From Osmia lignaria lignaria (taxonomy: Eukaryota; Arthropoda; Insecta; Hymenoptera; Megachilidae): a stretch of 64,000 nucleotides of DNA. The position numbers were made by a program, and so were the translations under genes. The stretch is taken from NCBI RefSeq assembly GCF_051020975.1, contig NW_027478158.1, positions 5,332,001 through 5,396,000 of the forward strand, given 5' to 3'. Every line of letters starts with the position of its first letter. Within the stretch, counting starts at the first letter, position 1. This document shows positions 62,783-64,000 of the stretch, piece after piece. The notes beneath the pieces are model-generated. The model did no database searches. It worked only from the letters and a program-made list of their open reading frames with translations, and was not told the DNA's origin.

Positions 62783-64000
62783 CTGATCAAAAAATATCAT
62801 AGAACATAAATTGTAGGAAACAGAATTCTCTACAAAAAACGTCTCTTAACATTCTGCCATAGCTCGCTTCGTTTCCGAGATATTTGCAGATTTATCTCAA
62901 GGGAAGGGGCCTGACGGACATATTTCGAGATATTTCTTCTTCTTGTTGTTCTTCTTCTGCACAGCTAAGCTGGAAGTGGCATTTGCAGCTCGCAATAGTG
63001 CAGAGTTACCTCAAAGAAAGGGGCCACGGTGTTTCTGTATCTCTATTATCTTGGTGCCGCTTCGGAACTTTTAAATATCTGGATATATCTCGAGAACTAC
63101 GCATCTGATCAAAAAATATCATAGAACATAAAAAGTAGGAAACTTAATTCTCTACAAAAAAGGTCTCTTAACATTTTGCCATACCTCGCTTCGTTTCCGA
63201 GATATTTGCAGATTTATCTCAATGGAAGGGGCCTGACGGGCATATTTCGAGATATTTCTTCTTCTTGTTGTTCTTCTTCTGCACAGCTAAGCTGGAAGTG
63301 GCATTTGCAGCGCGCAATAGTGCAGAGTTATCTCAAAGAAAGGGGCCACGGTGTTTCTGTATCTCTATTATGTTGGTGCGGCTTCGGAACTTTTAAATAT
63401 CTTGATATATCTCGAGAACTACGCATCCGATCAAAAAATATCATAGAACATAAAAAGTAGGAAACTTAATTCTCTACAAAAAAGGTCTCTTAACATTTTG
63501 CCATAGCTCGCTTCGTTTCCGAGATATTTGCAGATTTATCTCGAGGGAAGGGGCCTGACGGACATATTTCGAGATATTTCTTCTTCTTGTTGTTCTTCTT
63601 CTGCACAGCTAAGCTGGAAGCGGCATTTGCGCCTCGCACTAGTGCAGAGTTATCTCAAAGAAAGGGGCCACGGTGTTTCTGTATCTCTATTATGTTGGTG
63701 CAGCTTCAGAACTTTTAAATATCTTGATATATCTCGAGAACTACGCATCTGATCAAAAAATATCATGGAACATAAAAAGTAGAAAACTTAATTCTCTACA
63801 AAAAAGGTCTCTTAACATTTTGCCGTAGCTCGCTTCGTTTCCGAGATATTTGCAGATTTATCTCAAGGGAGGGGTCCTGACTGACATATTTCGAGATATT
63901 TCTTCTTCTTGTTGTTCTTCTTCTGCACAGCTAAACTGGAAGTGGCATTTCCAGCTCGCAATAGTGCAGAGTTATCCCAAAGAAAGGGGCCACGCTGTTT
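62783..64000 (+). repeat. Monomers 196-198 and partial monomer 199 at right edge
   Basis: Units 196-197 match 186-187 at 3,220 bp. Units 197-199 match 189-191 at 2,576 bp (8 units), including GAAGCGGC and CCACGCTG. The last unit (63749-64000, 252 bp) is cut by the window, not by an element boundary, so the array continues to the right. Unit 199 has CTGACTGACAT where 191 has CTGACGGACAT. Confidence 0.88.

Larger units (their letters stand above)
1..64000 (+). repeat. 322-bp tandem satellite array spanning the whole window
   Basis: The same 322-bp unit recurs from base 1 (CTGATC at the unit start) to base 64000. Every unit is in the same orientation and no other sequence lies between units. 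Adding the unit spacings gives 198 complete units, 190 of 322 bp and 8 of 321 bp, plus a final partial unit. Neighbouring units differ by roughly a few to a dozen substitutions, and units several positions apart are often more alike than adjacent ones, which is the mark of higher-order repeats. This is satellite DNA of a eukaryote, most likely centromeric or pericentromeric. The plus orientation is only a naming convention. No gene, RNA gene or mobile element interrupts it. I do not recognise the family by name. Confidence 0.99.

Noticed and set aside
102..64000. Roughly 190 similar plus-strand open frames of 68-94 codons, one per unit, as a tandem gene family
   Set aside because: They start at TTG, repeat exactly with the satellite period, show no domain, signal peptide or ribosome-binding context, and are broken by stops or single-base deletions in several units (for example 41, 49, 55, 119 and 132) with no sign of pseudogene-like differences. 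They are satellite sequence read in frame.
1..64000. CRISPR array
   Set aside because: The repeated unit is 322 bp with no short conserved repeat separated by unique spacers, and no cas genes are present.
1..64000. rDNA intergenic spacer, histone cluster or tRNA cluster as the tandem unit
   Set aside because: At 322 bp the unit is too short for an rDNA or histone repeat, and I saw no rRNA core motif, histone frame or tRNA cloverleaf. CTTCGGAAC read on the minus strand only weakly resembles a pol III B box and carries an extra base.
1..64000. CENP-B box
   Set aside because: I looked for TTCG followed at the right spacing by A and CGGG. TTCGTTTCCGAG and TTCGGAACTTTT lack the CGGG half on either strand, so no match to the mammalian motif.

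Overview
The whole 64,000-base window is one tandem satellite-DNA array. A single monomer of 322 bp repeats head-to-tail, always in the same orientation, from the first base to the last: 198 complete monomers plus a 252-bp partial copy at the right edge (63749-64000). I found no unique sequence, protein-coding gene, RNA gene, transposon, CRISPR array, inversion or gap. Any flanks of the array lie outside the window. Monomer numbers below count from the CTGATC at base 1.

The organism is very probably a eukaryote, and the window is probably centromeric, pericentromeric or other constitutive heterochromatin. Long homogeneous arrays of few-hundred-bp monomers with nested higher-order repeats (HORs) are typical of such regions and are not known from bacterial chromosomes. 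One monomer counted by hand is about 39% G+C with 10 CpG, close to the number expected by chance, so CpG is not strongly depleted. That fits many invertebrates, for example insects, better than a genome with heavy CpG methylation, but it does not identify the species. I do not recognise the satellite family by name.

Layout, left to right: 0-11 kb is a mosaic of 8-, 5- and 3-monomer HORs marked by a 321-bp variant. 11-22 kb holds 7-, 8- and 9-monomer HORs with a second 321-bp variant. 22-24.5 kb is a 4-monomer HOR present twice. 25.7-32.8 kb is a rearranged A-B-C-A'-C' block with 13- and 9-monomer spacing. 32.8-46 kb mixes 5-, 11- and 10-monomer spacings. 46-49 kb is half of a 10-monomer pair. 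48.9-56.7 kb is a nearly perfect 12-monomer (3,864-bp) tandem duplication. 56.7-64 kb has 2-, 8-, 9- and 10-monomer spacings.

Monomer length is almost invariant. Only eight monomers are 321 bp, all left of 21.7 kb, and 131 successive monomer intervals after that are exactly 322 bp. Sequence variants travel as linked blocks, as expected from unequal crossing-over and gene conversion. Each monomer carries an internal 26-bp repeat (23/26 identical, 114 bp apart), a pyrimidine tract and several short dyads. A 74-codon frame stays open in most copies, but it begins at TTG rather than ATG and is broken by stops or deletions in about a dozen copies, so it is treated as non-coding.
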